Source: Haliea sp.
GTDB lineage: Bacteria > Pseudomonadota > Gammaproteobacteria > Pseudomonadales > Halieaceae
DNA: 64,000 nucleotides
Assembly: GCA_024642245.1 (NCBI GenBank)
Contig: JAHEBM010000006.1
Coordinates: 34,967 to 98,966 of the forward strand
Direction: 5' to 3'
The notes beneath the pieces are model-generated. The model worked only from the letters and a program-made list of their open reading frames with translations. It ran no database searches and was not told the DNA's origin. This document shows, piece after piece, positions 19,087 through 27,905 of this stretch; position 1 is the first letter of the stretch, and every line of letters begins with the position of its first letter. Both the position numbers and the translations under genes were made by a program.

Positions 19087-19851
19087 ATGGGTGTCTATGC
19101 ATTGACCGGTGGTGCAACCGGGATCGGGGCGGCGTTGAAACGGCAGTTGCTGGAGGCTGGCCATGAGGTGATATCGGTGGATATCAGGGAGGGGGATATT
19201 ATTGCCGACCTGTCCACTGCCAACGGACGGCAGCTGGCCGTTGAGGGTATCCGGGCGCGGGCGCCGCAGGGGCTGGACGGCTATATCCCCTGTGCCGGTC
19301 TACCGCCCGTGGCCAAGCCGTTCTCACTGATTGCGAAGGTGAATTATTTCGCAGCGGTGGAAACAGTCGCCGCTTTGCGCGATCTGTTGGCCAGCAAACG
19401 CGGTACGGTTTTATTCGTGGCTTCCAACTCGGCTCCCATGATTGGCAAGGATGATCCCTTCGTACAGGCCTGCCTGGCCGGGGACGAGGCGGCGGCCTGC
19501 GCCGGTATCGAGGAGCGGGACGGGCACAGCGCCTATGCTGGCTCCAAGCGCGCACTGGTGCAGTGGATGCGGCGCAATGTGGTGGAGTATGCCAGGGCGG
19601 GAGTGCGCCTTAACGCGGTGGCGCCAGGCATTACCCAAACACCGCTTACCGAGCGGGTGATGGCGGACGCCCAGTTTGGCGATGCCATGAAGCAGTTTGC
19701 AGAAATGGTGCCCTGGGGCGGTACGGCCCAGCCCGAACAGATCGCCAATGTCATGCGGTTTATGCTGGGTGAGGAGGCCGGTTTCGTGTGTGGCTCCGTG
19801 TTTTTTGTCGACGGCGGTTCCGACGCCATGCTGCGCACGGACGACTTCTAG
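19087..19851 (+). CDS. SDR oxidoreductase resembling 3-alpha-hydroxysteroid dehydrogenase/carbonyl reductase (HsdA)
   Basis: 254 residues. The NAD-binding motif TGGATGIG is at residues 7-14 and the catalytic YAGSK at Tyr150/Lys154. Beyond the general SDR pattern, several segments recall HsdA of Comamonas testosteroni: VDIREGDIIADLSTANGR, GLDGYIPCAGL, VNYFAAVE, and the C-terminal VDGGSDAMLRTDDF. HsdA oxidises 3-alpha-hydroxysteroids and reduces carbonyls. That comparison is from memory of the family, so the substrate is inference. It is divergent from the TonB receptor and ends 8 bp before the convergent MCE-operon lipoprotein gene. Confidence 0.75.
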   Translation: MGVYALTGGATGIGAALKRQLLEAGHEVISVDIREGDIIADLSTANGRQLAVEGIRARAPQGLDGYIPCAGLPPVAKPFSLIAKVNYFAAVETVAALRDLLASKRGTVLFVASNSAPMIGKDDPFVQACLAGDEAAACAGIEERDGHSAYAGSKRALVQWMRRNVVEYARAGVRLNAVAPGITQTPLTERVMADAQFGDAMKQFAEMVPWGGTAQPEQIANVMRFMLGEEAGFVCGSVFFVDGGSDAMLRTDDF

Positions 19852-19859
19852 CAGGTTTG

Positions 19860-20486
19860 TTATGACCCCGGCGGGGTGCGCTCACCTGCGGCTTGCTTGT
19901 GCTGGTCAGAGCGAACGGCCGCCGCGATGGTTTCACTCAGCTGGTAGAACAGCGCGCTGTAGGCGGCCGGCAGTTCCGATGCGGCCAGGTTTCCCGTACC
20001 TAGCGTCTGGCTGAACTGGCTGATCCGCTGGTCGACGGTCTTTCCGTCTTCGGGACGGTAGAGCCTCCAGTCCGCCACCAGTGTCGCCTGGCCGTCGTTG
20101 GCATCGAGATCCAGTACCGTGACCCTGATGCCATAGGTGGGGTTGTGCCGTGTGTCCCAGGGAAAGTAACTCAGGTTCCCGGTGTCCAGCAGCTGGGCCA
20201 GGTTCAGGCCGACTACCCGTTTCACGCCCTCGTCCAGCGGTTCCGCCCACAGCTCACCGCCGGCGATTTGCAGCCGGTTATCTCCCTTGCTGTAGACAAG
20301 GGTATTGCGTTTGAGGAATTCCGGGATTTCAACAGGCCCGATGCCGAGGGCGGGTTGCTGGCCTTCACCAATGGCGCCCGGCCCCGGGGTGAGCCGGTAA
20401 AAATGGTTGGCCGGCGAGCTGCCGCAGGCAGCCAGGCACAGCAACAGGCCCAGCCCGGTAGCGATTTTTGTCATGGTGTTATTCAT
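19860..20486 (-). CDS. ABC-type transport auxiliary lipoprotein (PqiC-like)
   Basis: 208 residues with a lipoprotein signal ending in LAAC (lipidated Cys), then the ABC_trans_aux domain (FYRLTPGPG near residue 30; VDQRISQFSQT and AASELPAAYSALFYQLSETIA late in the chain). Members dock at the outer membrane and work with MCE proteins in lipid transport. It is the last gene of the four-gene transporter operon; its ATG overlaps the MCE gene stop by 4 bp. Confidence 0.85.
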   Translation of the reverse strand: MNNTMTKIATGLGLLLCLAACGSSPANHFYRLTPGPGAIGEGQQPALGIGPVEIPEFLKRNTLVYSKGDNRLQIAGGELWAEPLDEGVKRVVGLNLAQLLDTGNLSYFPWDTRHNPTYGIRVTVLDLDANDGQATLVADWRLYRPEDGKTVDQRISQFSQTLGTGNLAASELPAAYSALFYQLSETIAAAVRSDQHKQAAGERTPPGS

Positions 20487-21451
20487 GGGTTGTTCTCCCG
20501 TTTGCCGCGGAGCAGGGCTTCTGGCTGCTGGTCCAGTGTATCGGCCAGCCGCTGGATCGCCTTACTGGCAAGTGCCAGTTCCTTCAGCGCAATGTTCAGC
20601 TGGTAGCTCGTGGCGGAGTCGGGGGCCGCCAGGCTGTCTACACTCGCCATGGTTTTCTCAAAAGCCGTGATCGCATCGACCAGCAGTGCCATGTTTTTCG
20701 CGGCCAGGGCAGACAACCTGGGCAGCTCGGTATTGGCGCTATCCAGGGTCACGGCAGCGTTGTCCAGCACGGTATTCAGCCTGGGTCCGCTGGCAGCCAC
20801 CTGGTTCCCCAGCGCGTCACTGAGCGCGCCAAGTGATGCCAGGGTTTCCTGCAGGTTCGCCGGCAGGGACTGGAAACTCTCGTCGTTTAAAAACGTGTTC
20901 AGCCCGTTGATGATGCCCTCCAGTTTTTCTGCGAGGGCGGCCAGGTCAATGTCCTCAATCTTGCCGGTCAGTATCTCCAGGTCAGTGGGGATAGTGGGTA
21001 TCTGCAGGTATTCTGATTCGAGGTCGACAAACTGGGCGGGTCTTTCCGGGTGGAAATCCAGCTGGATGTAAAGCAGGCCAGTGAGGAGGCTCTGGGTTTT
21101 TAGCTGGGCCCGTAATCCCCGGGCGATAAGCTCATCGGTGATATCCCCGGTGTTACTGCCCAGGCGCCGGATATTTTTTTCACTGATCTGCGCCTCTACT
21201 ACCATGATCAACTCGATGGTGTCGGCGTCCAGCATCAGTTCCAGGTTGGTCACCTGGCCAATCTGTACCCCCCTGAGCGCCACCGGTGCACCGATCACCA
21301 GTCCCTTCACCGAGCCGTCGAATACCATGACGACTTTTTCACGCTCCTGGCCAAAACCTGACCCGAGGGAAAAAATCACGATGGTGATGGCTATCAGCAG
21401 GGCGCCGATGACAAATGCGCCAACGGCGACAGTATGGGGTTTATCACTCAT
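20483..21451 (-). CDS. MCE-domain (MlaD-family) lipid transport protein
   Basis: 322 residues. One N-terminal membrane helix (VGAFVIGALLIAITIVIFSL) precedes a single MCE domain (MVFDGSVKGLVIGAPVALRGVQIGQVTNLEL). A long helical tail rich in Ala, Leu and Asn follows (residues ~160-300). E. coli MlaD is 183 aa; the extra tail makes this one closer to the longer single-MCE proteins that pair with PqiC-type lipoproteins. It forms the periplasmic part that shuttles phospholipid or other lipids. It overlaps the ATPase gene by 8 bp. Confidence 0.9.
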   Translation of the reverse strand: MSDKPHTVAVGAFVIGALLIAITIVIFSLGSGFGQEREKVVMVFDGSVKGLVIGAPVALRGVQIGQVTNLELMLDADTIELIMVVEAQISEKNIRRLGSNTGDITDELIARGLRAQLKTQSLLTGLLYIQLDFHPERPAQFVDLESEYLQIPTIPTDLEILTGKIEDIDLAALAEKLEGIINGLNTFLNDESFQSLPANLQETLASLGALSDALGNQVAASGPRLNTVLDNAAVTLDSANTELPRLSALAAKNMALLVDAITAFEKTMASVDSLAAPDSATSYQLNIALKELALASKAIQRLADTLDQQPEALLRGKRENNP

Positions 21452-22244
21452 TGCCTTGCCTCTGTGTTGGCGCGCTGCGAACGTCGTTGCCGCCCCGGGT
21501 CAGGAACTGCCGCACCACCGCTTGCTGGCTGTGCTCGCGCAGGTATGCCGGGTCGCCCTGGTCGATCATGGTCCGGCTGCCGGCGTCCAGGTACACCGAG
21601 TTTGTGGCGATGGAGAAAATGCTGGCCAGTTCGTGGGTCACCATGACCACGGTGGCGCCGGTAGACTCCTGCAGTTCCACAATCAGGTCGTCGAGCAGCC
21701 TGGAACTGATCGGGTCCAGCCCGGCGGAGGGTTCGTCAAAAAACAGTATTTCCGGGTCCAGTGCTATCGCCCGCGCCAGGGCGGCACGTTTGCGCATACC
21801 GCCGCTGATCTCGGAGGGGTAGTAGTCCTGGTATCCCGCAAGCCCGACCAGGGCGAGTTTGTACGCCACGATATCGGCAATTTCCTCGCGGTCGTAGCCG
21901 GCATAGAGCTGCAATGGCAGTGCGATATTTTCGGCCAGGGTCATGGCGCTGAACATCCCGCCGGACTGGTAGGTGATGCCCCAGCGTCGTCGCATGGCGT
22001 GACGCTCACGTTCGCTGGCCTGGGTGAAGCTTTGACCGCTGTAGAGGATATCGCCGGCGGCCGGGGCGAGCAGCCCCAGCATATGCTTGAGCAGCGTGCT
22101 TTTGCCGCAACCGCTGCCGCCCATGATGACAAAAATGTCCCCTTGCCTGATATCGAAGGTCAGGTCGCGCTGGATGACGAAGGAGTCGTAGGCCATGGTG
22201 AGGTCGCGCACGCTGATATGGGCCTGGCTTGTGGTTGCGGGCAT
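21444..22244 (-). CDS. MlaF-like ABC transporter ATP-binding protein
   Basis: 266 residues. Walker A GGSGCGKST, signature EISGGMRKRAALARA (ISGGM form, usual for Mla/MCE ATPases) and Walker B ILFFDEPSAGLDP are all intact, followed by the H-loop MVTHE. It powers lipid transport at the inner membrane with the MlaE-like permease, whose stop it overlaps by one shared base triplet arrangement (TGATG). Confidence 0.93.
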   Translation of the reverse strand: MPATTSQAHISVRDLTMAYDSFVIQRDLTFDIRQGDIFVIMGGSGCGKSTLLKHMLGLLAPAAGDILYSGQSFTQASERERHAMRRRWGITYQSGGMFSAMTLAENIALPLQLYAGYDREEIADIVAYKLALVGLAGYQDYYPSEISGGMRKRAALARAIALDPEILFFDEPSAGLDPISSRLLDDLIVELQESTGATVVMVTHELASIFSIATNSVYLDAGSRTMIDQGDPAYLREHSQQAVVRQFLTRGGNDVRSAPTQRQGNE

Positions 22245-23374
22245 CAGAAGCGTATCTGCTGAAAGAGGATGTTGATTCCGGCGTCAGCCACGATCAGGTA
22301 AACAATGGCCGTAACCACCGCCTCGGTAGCTGCCTGGCCCACCGCCGCGGAACTGCGCCCCGAGTTTATCCCGGCGCGGCAGCCTGCGATGGCGATCAGC
22401 AGGGCAAATACCACGCTTTTGATCAGGCCAACCGCAAGGTGGTTGATGGCCAGGGCGTGTTCGGTCTGGCTGATATACTGCAGCGGTGTGATGCCCATGC
22501 CCCCGGCCACGATGCCGCCTCCCACGATACCGAGCAGGTCGGCGTAGAGCGTCAGCAAGGGCATTGCCACCAGCAGTGCGAGAATGCGCGGCAACACCAG
22601 GAATTCCATTGGCGAGATGCCAAGCGTGGTAATGGCGTCTATCTCCTCGTTGGTCTGCATCGTCCCCAGTTGCGCGGCGTAGGCGGCCCCGGTGCGCCCG
22701 GCCATCACCACGGCGGTCATCAATACCCCCATTTCCCGCAGTACGCCGATGCTCACCAGGTTGGCGACATAGACCTCTGCGCCGAACTGCTGCAACTGTA
22801 CTGCTCCCAGGTAGGCCAGGATCATACCGACCAGCACACTGGTCAGGCTGATGATACCGAGCGCCTCGGGTCCGGCCTGATAGCAGAAATGGCTGAAATC
22901 CTCGAAGCGGGTGTTGGATTTGCCCCTGACCAGCCGGACCAGCGCCAGGCTTATTTCGCCGGTAAAAGCCAGCGACTCCCGCAGAATTTCGCCGGCTCGC
23001 CGGGCCAGCCCAAGCGGGTTCAACGCCGCCAGCCAGCCGGTGCGGGGGGGTGCTTCCCGCCGGTGCTTTTCCACGGCGGTGGCCAGGGCCAGCAGCTTTG
23101 CTGCACCCGGCGGCAGATCCCTGCTGTCGAAGGCGATGCCTTCCTCCCGACAGTAATTATGGCACTGCAGCAGGAAAGCCATCAGCCGGGAGTCCCATTC
23201 ACCCAGTCCGGAACCGTCTATCTGCAGGCGGACCGGGGCGCCAAGTGACAGCTCGCTGGCTAATGCAGCGAATTCCCCGGGCTGCGAATCCTTTGACCAG
23301 GCGCCCGACAGGATGAGCACCGCATCCTTGTCGGTGGACTGGACAAGCTGGAAACCGGCGTGTTTGTCGCTCAT
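22244..23374 (-). CDS. MlaE-like permease with N-terminal STAS-like domain
   Basis: 376 residues. The first ~110 residues are soluble and look like a STAS/anti-sigma-antagonist domain (VLILSGAWSKDS..., LQIDGSGLGEWDSRLMAFLL). The rest is the MlaE-type permease with EFGAEVYVANLVSIG, VLREMGVLMTAVVMAGRTGAAYAAQLGTM and NEEIDAI. In E. coli the STAS partner MlaB is a separate protein; here the two appear fused. First gene of the permease-ATPase-MCE-lipoprotein operon, presumably transcribed from the 63-bp gap upstream or from further back. Confidence 0.88.
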   Translation of the reverse strand: MSDKHAGFQLVQSTDKDAVLILSGAWSKDSQPGEFAALASELSLGAPVRLQIDGSGLGEWDSRLMAFLLQCHNYCREEGIAFDSRDLPPGAAKLLALATAVEKHRREAPPRTGWLAALNPLGLARRAGEILRESLAFTGEISLALVRLVRGKSNTRFEDFSHFCYQAGPEALGIISLTSVLVGMILAYLGAVQLQQFGAEVYVANLVSIGVLREMGVLMTAVVMAGRTGAAYAAQLGTMQTNEEIDAITTLGISPMEFLVLPRILALLVAMPLLTLYADLLGIVGGGIVAGGMGITPLQYISQTEHALAINHLAVGLIKSVVFALLIAIAGCRAGINSGRSSAAVGQAATEAVVTAIVYLIVADAGINILFQQIRF

Positions 23375-23437
23375 GGGCGTCGACAGGCTAAAAGTGAGCT
23401 ATCGAGTTTAAAGGCTTGCCCTGCGAAAAACCACGCA

Positions 23438-23947
23438 CTAGTGGAAGGGCAGCCCGGGTCGCAGGGGCGCGATAATGTCATAGGCCTTCTGGTAGATATC
23501 GGCCACCGCTGTGTGGTTGTCGGCTTGCTGGCGCCTGGAGATCATGGTGATTGGAAACAGGTACTCCTGTGTCTCCTTGTAGCGCAGGGCGCGGCTGCGA
23601 CCGTGTGCGTCCTCGTAGAGGACCCAGTGCATATCGAGATCGGCGGCCAGCAGGTCTCCCATGATGACTCCCATGGCCTGCAGTTCGCGGGTCTGGTCGG
23701 GTTTCACCAGGCGCCTGTCCAGCATCAGCTGCAGGATTTGCAGATCATTGGCCTTGTTACCTTCAAAGCGACGCCCGAGTTTGTCAGACGCAATATCATT
23801 GAGCGTATTGCGTTGCTGCGACATGTACTGCAGGTCCAGGGGGGACAGTTCACCTATCCTCGCTTGCTCCTGGGCCGCGGTTGCGAGCGATACCAGCAGG
23901 AACGCTGCGAACAGCCCTGTCTTGCAGGTAAGTTTTTGTGCCTTCAT
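23438..23947 (-). CDS. Exported DUF3806 protein
   Basis: 169 residues with a signal peptide (KTGLFAAFLLVSLATAAQE). The body resembles the DUF3806 family: LGRRFEGNKANDLQILQLMLDR, MGVIMGDLLAADLDMHWVLYED and FPITMISRR. Function unknown; it is probably periplasmic. It lies just upstream of the MCE permease gene on the same strand, 63 bp apart, but the link is not established. Confidence 0.75.
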   Translation of the reverse strand: MKAQKLTCKTGLFAAFLLVSLATAAQEQARIGELSPLDLQYMSQQRNTLNDIASDKLGRRFEGNKANDLQILQLMLDRRLVKPDQTRELQAMGVIMGDLLAADLDMHWVLYEDAHGRSRALRYKETQEYLFPITMISRRQQADNHTAVADIYQKAYDIIAPLRPGLPFH

Positions 23948-24018
23948 GACCTTATCTCCCGATACTGCGGCCGGCGCCCGGTCTCGCCTGTGCCGGCTTT
24001 CATTTTACCCCAATTTGG

Positions 24019-24046
24019 TTGTCTTACGGCCATGGTCATGGATAAT
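24019..24046 (+). promoter_or_regulatory. Candidate sigma-70 promoter for dapA-bamC
   Basis: TTGTCT (24019-24024) and GATAAT (24041-24046) are separated by 16 bp and lie about 65 bp before the dapA ATG. The -10 matches five of six consensus bases. The opposite-strand DUF3806 gene starts at 23947, leaving room for a divergent promoter. Confidence 0.5.
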
Positions 24047-24111
24047 GGCGGACTTCCCCCGGGCCGAGTGCAAGCACGGCCTGCGATCCGCGTGAATTTC
24101 GGAGATAGTGA

Positions 24112-24984
24112 ATGATTACCGGCAGTATAGTCGCCCTGGTTACCCCAATGCATGCCGATGGCAGCGTGGACTGGGCCGGGCTGGAACGACTACTGGACCT
24201 GCACGTACAGGCGGGCACCAGCGCTATCGGTGCGGTGGGGACCACTGGCGAAAGCGCCACCCTTAGCGTTTCCGAGCACTGTGAGGTGATTCGGCACTGC
24301 GTGGATTACCTGGCGGGGCGCCTGCCGGTGGTGGCCGGCACGGGTTCAAACTCGACCTGGGAGGCTATCGACCTGACCCGCGCCGCGGCCGAGGCGGGAG
24401 CGGCGGCCTGCCTGTTGGTAACCCCCTATTACAATCGCCCGACCCAGCGCGGCCTTTACGAACACTTCAAGGCGGTGGCGGCCGCGGTCGATGTTCCGCA
24501 AATCCTCTACAACGTGCCTGGAAGAACCTGTGTCGACATGGTCAACGATACCGTGGTCAGGCTGGCCGAACTGGACAATATCATCGGTATCAAGGACGCA
24601 ACCGGGGACCTGGCCCGGGGCGTTGACCTGATCGGGCGCTGTGGTGCGCGAATCGCGATCTACTCCGGCGATGACCCCACCGCCATGGAACTGATGCTGG
24701 CCGGGGGGCGAGGCAATATCTCGGTCACAGCCAATGTGGCGCCCGGCCCCATGGCGGAGCTGTGCCGGCTCGCCATGGCCGGAGACCGCGCGGGGGCCGT
24801 GGCGATAAACGAGGCGCTCACACCGCTGAACAAGGCCCTGTTCCTGGAGGCTAATCCCATTCCGGTCAAGTGGGCGCTGCAACATCTTGGCCTGGTAGAG
24901 GAGGGGATACGCCTGCCGCTTACCCCATTTGACGAGTCCTTTCACGAGCAGGTGATAGCGGCACTGGAGGCGGCGGGAATCTGA
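24112..24984 (+). CDS. dapA: 4-hydroxy-tetrahydrodipicolinate synthase
   Basis: 290 residues, the usual length. The Schiff-base lysine is Lys161 (IIGIKDATGDL), the same number as in E. coli. The GTTGES substrate loop and YNVPGRT (catalytic Tyr) are present. The enzyme condenses pyruvate with aspartate semialdehyde in the first committed step of lysine and diaminopimelate synthesis. It overlaps bamC by one base (TGATG), the arrangement known from Pseudomonas and E. coli. Confidence 0.97.
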   Translation: MITGSIVALVTPMHADGSVDWAGLERLLDLHVQAGTSAIGAVGTTGESATLSVSEHCEVIRHCVDYLAGRLPVVAGTGSNSTWEAIDLTRAAAEAGAAACLLVTPYYNRPTQRGLYEHFKAVAAAVDVPQILYNVPGRTCVDMVNDTVVRLAELDNIIGIKDATGDLARGVDLIGRCGARIAIYSGDDPTAMELMLAGGRGNISVTANVAPGPMAELCRLAMAGDRAGAVAINEALTPLNKALFLEANPIPVKWALQHLGLVEEGIRLPLTPFDESFHEQVIAALEAAGI

Positions 24985-26051
24985 TGAAATATTCTGCGGA
25001 AACATGCAAGTGGCTGTTACCTGCGTTAATGGTTTCGGTGTGTTCGGGCTGCGGTTACCTGTTTGGTGACAGCGGCGTATTTCGCGACAAGTCCGAGGAT
25101 TACAAGAGGGCTACCGAGGTGCCCGTGCTGCGGGTGCCCGAGGGTCAGGACAGCAGCAGCCTCGGCGAGATGTACCCGATCCCGCCGATTACGGACACGA
25201 TCCTGATGGCCGGTGAGTTCGAAGTTCCCCGGCCGGCCCCCCTGGTCGCGGGGTCCGAGGATGAGCTGGTGCGCATCCAGACCCTGGGAGACGAGAGCTG
25301 GGCCCTGGTGAATACCGCGCCGGGCCAGGTCTGGCCGCAGATTCGCGCCTTTTTGTCGGCCTCCGATATTGCTGTCGGCAGGGTCGATGCCAGCGCCGGA
25401 CTGATCGAAACGGCCTGGGTCACCCTGGAGGGCCAGTCCATGGCCAGCCGCTTCCAGTTTCGCATTGACCAGGGCGTACAGCGCGGCACCAGCGAGTTGC
25501 ATGTACTGCAAATGAACCAGGCGGGAGACGTGGACAACTGGCCCAAAACGTCCGGCAGTCCCGCCCAGGAGAATGATATGTTGCGGGCCGTAGCGCAGTA
25601 TATCGCCAATAGTGCTGACTCCACCCCGGTGTCCATGGTCGCTGACCAGGCCATCAGCGCGGCGGGCAAGATATCGATGCAGGAAGGACCGGATAGCGAT
25701 CTGTATATCCTCCTGAGCCTGCCCTACGACCGGGCCTGGGCTTCCGTGGGACGGGCCGTGGAGGAATCCAATTTTGAGATTACCGACCGCGACCGCAGTG
25801 CCGGCAAGTACTATGTGCGCTTCCTGGGAGCCAGGACCAAGGAAGAAGCGGGCTGGTTCGACTGGATAACCGGCAGCGATGAAGACCCCATGGAAAACCA
25901 GTTGTTTGTCGTCTCGGTGGATGCCCTCGATGCGGGGAATGCGACGATCAGGATAGACTACCAGGGCCCCGGGGAGGACGCCGAGCCCGCCACCATGGAA
26001 AGGCGTGATGAGCAGGCGTTACTCGGTCTTATCAAGGGCAATATCGACTAG
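24984..26051 (+). CDS. bamC: Outer-membrane assembly lipoprotein BamC
   Basis: 355 residues. The lipobox is VCSGC, with Cys23 lipidated. The conserved unstructured N-terminal segment (FRDKSEDYKRATEVPVLRVP), which binds BamD, is clear. Two helix-grip domains follow (residues ~95-215 and ~230-350). It is an accessory subunit of the BAM complex, whose core BamA is encoded at 48.8-51.4 kb in this window. Translationally coupled to dapA. Confidence 0.93.
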   Translation: MKYSAETCKWLLPALMVSVCSGCGYLFGDSGVFRDKSEDYKRATEVPVLRVPEGQDSSSLGEMYPIPPITDTILMAGEFEVPRPAPLVAGSEDELVRIQTLGDESWALVNTAPGQVWPQIRAFLSASDIAVGRVDASAGLIETAWVTLEGQSMASRFQFRIDQGVQRGTSELHVLQMNQAGDVDNWPKTSGSPAQENDMLRAVAQYIANSADSTPVSMVADQAISAAGKISMQEGPDSDLYILLSLPYDRAWASVGRAVEESNFEITDRDRSAGKYYVRFLGARTKEEAGWFDWITGSDEDPMENQLFVVSVDALDAGNATIRIDYQGPGEDAEPATMERRDEQALLGLIKGNID

Positions 26052-26200
26052 GGCAGGATGCTGAAACACCCCCAGCTTCGGCAAGCTGCCAGGGCCCCGG
26101 CGACCGATCAGGTGGCATCCGGGCCCGCGTGGCGCACGCTGTCATCGCGTGCCGGAAATTCCCCCGGGACCTCAGCGGTTTACCCCGGGGTGCCTTGAAC

Positions 26201-26959
26201 ATGCGTTTTGCTTCACTCGGTTCCGGCAGCAAGGGTAATGCTACCCTGGTGGGGGCCGGCGATACCCTGTTGATGGTTGACTGCGGTTTCTCGGTGCGGG
26301 AAACCATCCGCAGGCTGGATCGTCTCGCCGTCCTGCCCGAACAACTGGACGCCATCCTCGTAACCCATGAACACACGGACCACTGTGCGGGGGTGGCGAC
26401 ACTCTCGCGCAGGTTCGGGATACCGGTCTACCTCAGCCATGGAACTGCCAGTACCGGACGCTGCGATGGCAGTCACGAACTCAAGTGCTTTAACAGCGAG
26501 GACAGCTTCAGCGTCGGCTGCGTCGATGTCAGGGCGGTGACGGTACCGCACGATGCCGCGGAACCCTGTCAGTTCCTTTTATCCTGGGAAACCCAGACTC
26601 TGGGTATCCTCACCGACCTTGGCAGCGTCACGCCTCACGTGCTGGAATCATTCCGCGACTGCCACAGCCTGCTGCTCGAATTCAACCATGACCTGCCCAT
26701 GCTGCAGGCGGGTACCTACCCCCCTGCGCTCAAGCGCCGCGTGGGTGGTGACTGGGGCCACCTCAACAATGACCAGGCCGCGCGGTTGCTGCAACAGCTC
26801 GGCGGAGCCCGCGCGGGGCATCTGGTGGTAGCCCACATCAGCGAAAAGAACAACAGTCGCCAAAGGGCGGAGGAGGCCCTGCTGTCGGTACTCGATTCCC
26901 TGGACGGTGTGGTATGGGCCCAACAGGGCGAAGGCTTCGACTGGTTGCGGGTGCTGTAA
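26201..26959 (+). CDS. MBL-fold metallo-hydrolase (YycJ/PhnP-like)
   Basis: 252 residues. The metal-binding motif HEHTDH is intact (LVTHEHTDHCAGV), with further ligands in VPHDAAEP and LVVAHISEKNN. The N-terminus MRFASLGSGSKGNATLV is characteristic of this subfamily and supports the start at 26201. The frame is open to 26129, but that extension is not family-like. The substrate is unknown; related proteins are nucleases or phosphodiesterases. It commonly follows dapA-bamC in gammaproteobacteria. The 149-bp gap after bamC contains a small hairpin CAGCTT-CGGC-AAGCTG (26073-26088) without a T-run. Confidence 0.85.
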   Translation: MRFASLGSGSKGNATLVGAGDTLLMVDCGFSVRETIRRLDRLAVLPEQLDAILVTHEHTDHCAGVATLSRRFGIPVYLSHGTASTGRCDGSHELKCFNSEDSFSVGCVDVRAVTVPHDAAEPCQFLLSWETQTLGILTDLGSVTPHVLESFRDCHSLLLEFNHDLPMLQAGTYPPALKRRVGGDWGHLNNDQAARLLQQLGGARAGHLVVAHISEKNNSRQRAEEALLSVLDSLDGVVWAQQGEGFDWLRVL

Positions 26960-26990
26960 CAGCGTCGCGGAAAAAGCAGCCCGCTAACGG

Positions 26991-27860
26991 CTATGGCGCC
27001 GATTCGGCGGGCGTGCCCGGTGGGGGCTGTCTTTTCCAACGGCGGTTGCTCCACAGCCAGCTTTCCGGTTCGCTGCGAATCGCCTCTTCCGCCAGGGCGA
27101 CGTACCGGTCGATGATCTGGTGTCCTTCCTGTTCATAGGGCGGGCGGGCCACCTCGCTGAATTCCACCTCGTAATGGCCTGTGCTGCGCCGGCTGCACCG
27201 TGAGAACAGTACCGGATAGCCGGCAAACCTGGCGATGCTCTCACCGCCGAGGTAAAACGCGGCCTCCCGATTAAGGAATGGTGTCCAGTAGCTGCGTTCG
27301 CCGGCTATCGGCGCCTGGTCCGCAACCAGAACCAGGAGCCTGAATTCTTGCCTGTGGCGCAGGATGTCGCGTGGCGCCGAGGCCATGGGGATGGGCCGCG
27401 ACCCGAACTGGCTGCGGATTTCGTATACCAGAGCGTCCAGTGTCTTGTTGTGCAGGGGCTTGTACACGGGGTCAATCGGGATATCCAGGGCCAGCTTTAC
27501 GCCGTGCAGCATCCACTCCCAGTTGCCCTGGTGAATGGACAGCATGATGACGGGCTCGCGGAAGTTACGCGAATACTCGCGCACCAGCTCCGGATTGACC
27601 ACCTTCACCCGCTGCAGGATGTCCCGGGCATTCATGCGCCGGGTTTTCAATATCTCGAGGGCGACCTGTGCCAGCTGGAGATAAAATTTCTTTGCCAGAT
27701 ATGTGATCTCCCTCGCGCTTTTATCGGGAAATGCCGCGCTGAGGTTCTGTCGGACCACCGCTTTGCGATAGCCTGCGACATAGTAGAGAAGCAGGTAACC
27801 CGGCCATGCCAGTACGTAGAGTACGGGCAACGGAAGCCAGCTCAGGAAGCGGTAGAACAT
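26991..27860 (-). CDS. LpxL/HtrB-family acyltransferase
   Basis: 289 residues. One N-terminal membrane helix (LPVLYVLAWPGYLLLYYVAG) precedes a catalytic HX4E motif in MLSIHQGNWEWML. VYKPLHNK, VLVADQAP and the C-terminal WLWSNRRWK are further family blocks. The family adds secondary acyl chains to lipid A at the inner membrane. Which position or acyl chain is used cannot be told. It lies 45 bp downstream of the leucine-rich-repeat lipoprotein gene in the same direction. Confidence 0.88.
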   Translation of the reverse strand: MFYRFLSWLPLPVLYVLAWPGYLLLYYVAGYRKAVVRQNLSAAFPDKSAREITYLAKKFYLQLAQVALEILKTRRMNARDILQRVKVVNPELVREYSRNFREPVIMLSIHQGNWEWMLHGVKLALDIPIDPVYKPLHNKTLDALVYEIRSQFGSRPIPMASAPRDILRHRQEFRLLVLVADQAPIAGERSYWTPFLNREAAFYLGGESIARFAGYPVLFSRCSRRSTGHYEVEFSEVARPPYEQEGHQIIDRYVALAEEAIRSEPESWLWSNRRWKRQPPPGTPAESAP

Positions 27861-27905
27861 GGCTTTTTGGCGGTCTGCGAGCTGCCGGTTTGGCGCCGGT
27901 GCATA

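Noticed and set aside
26073..26088. Terminator after bamC
   Set aside because: The hairpin CAGCTT-CGGC-AAGCTG has no T-run and only a 6-bp stem, so I did not list it as a terminator.
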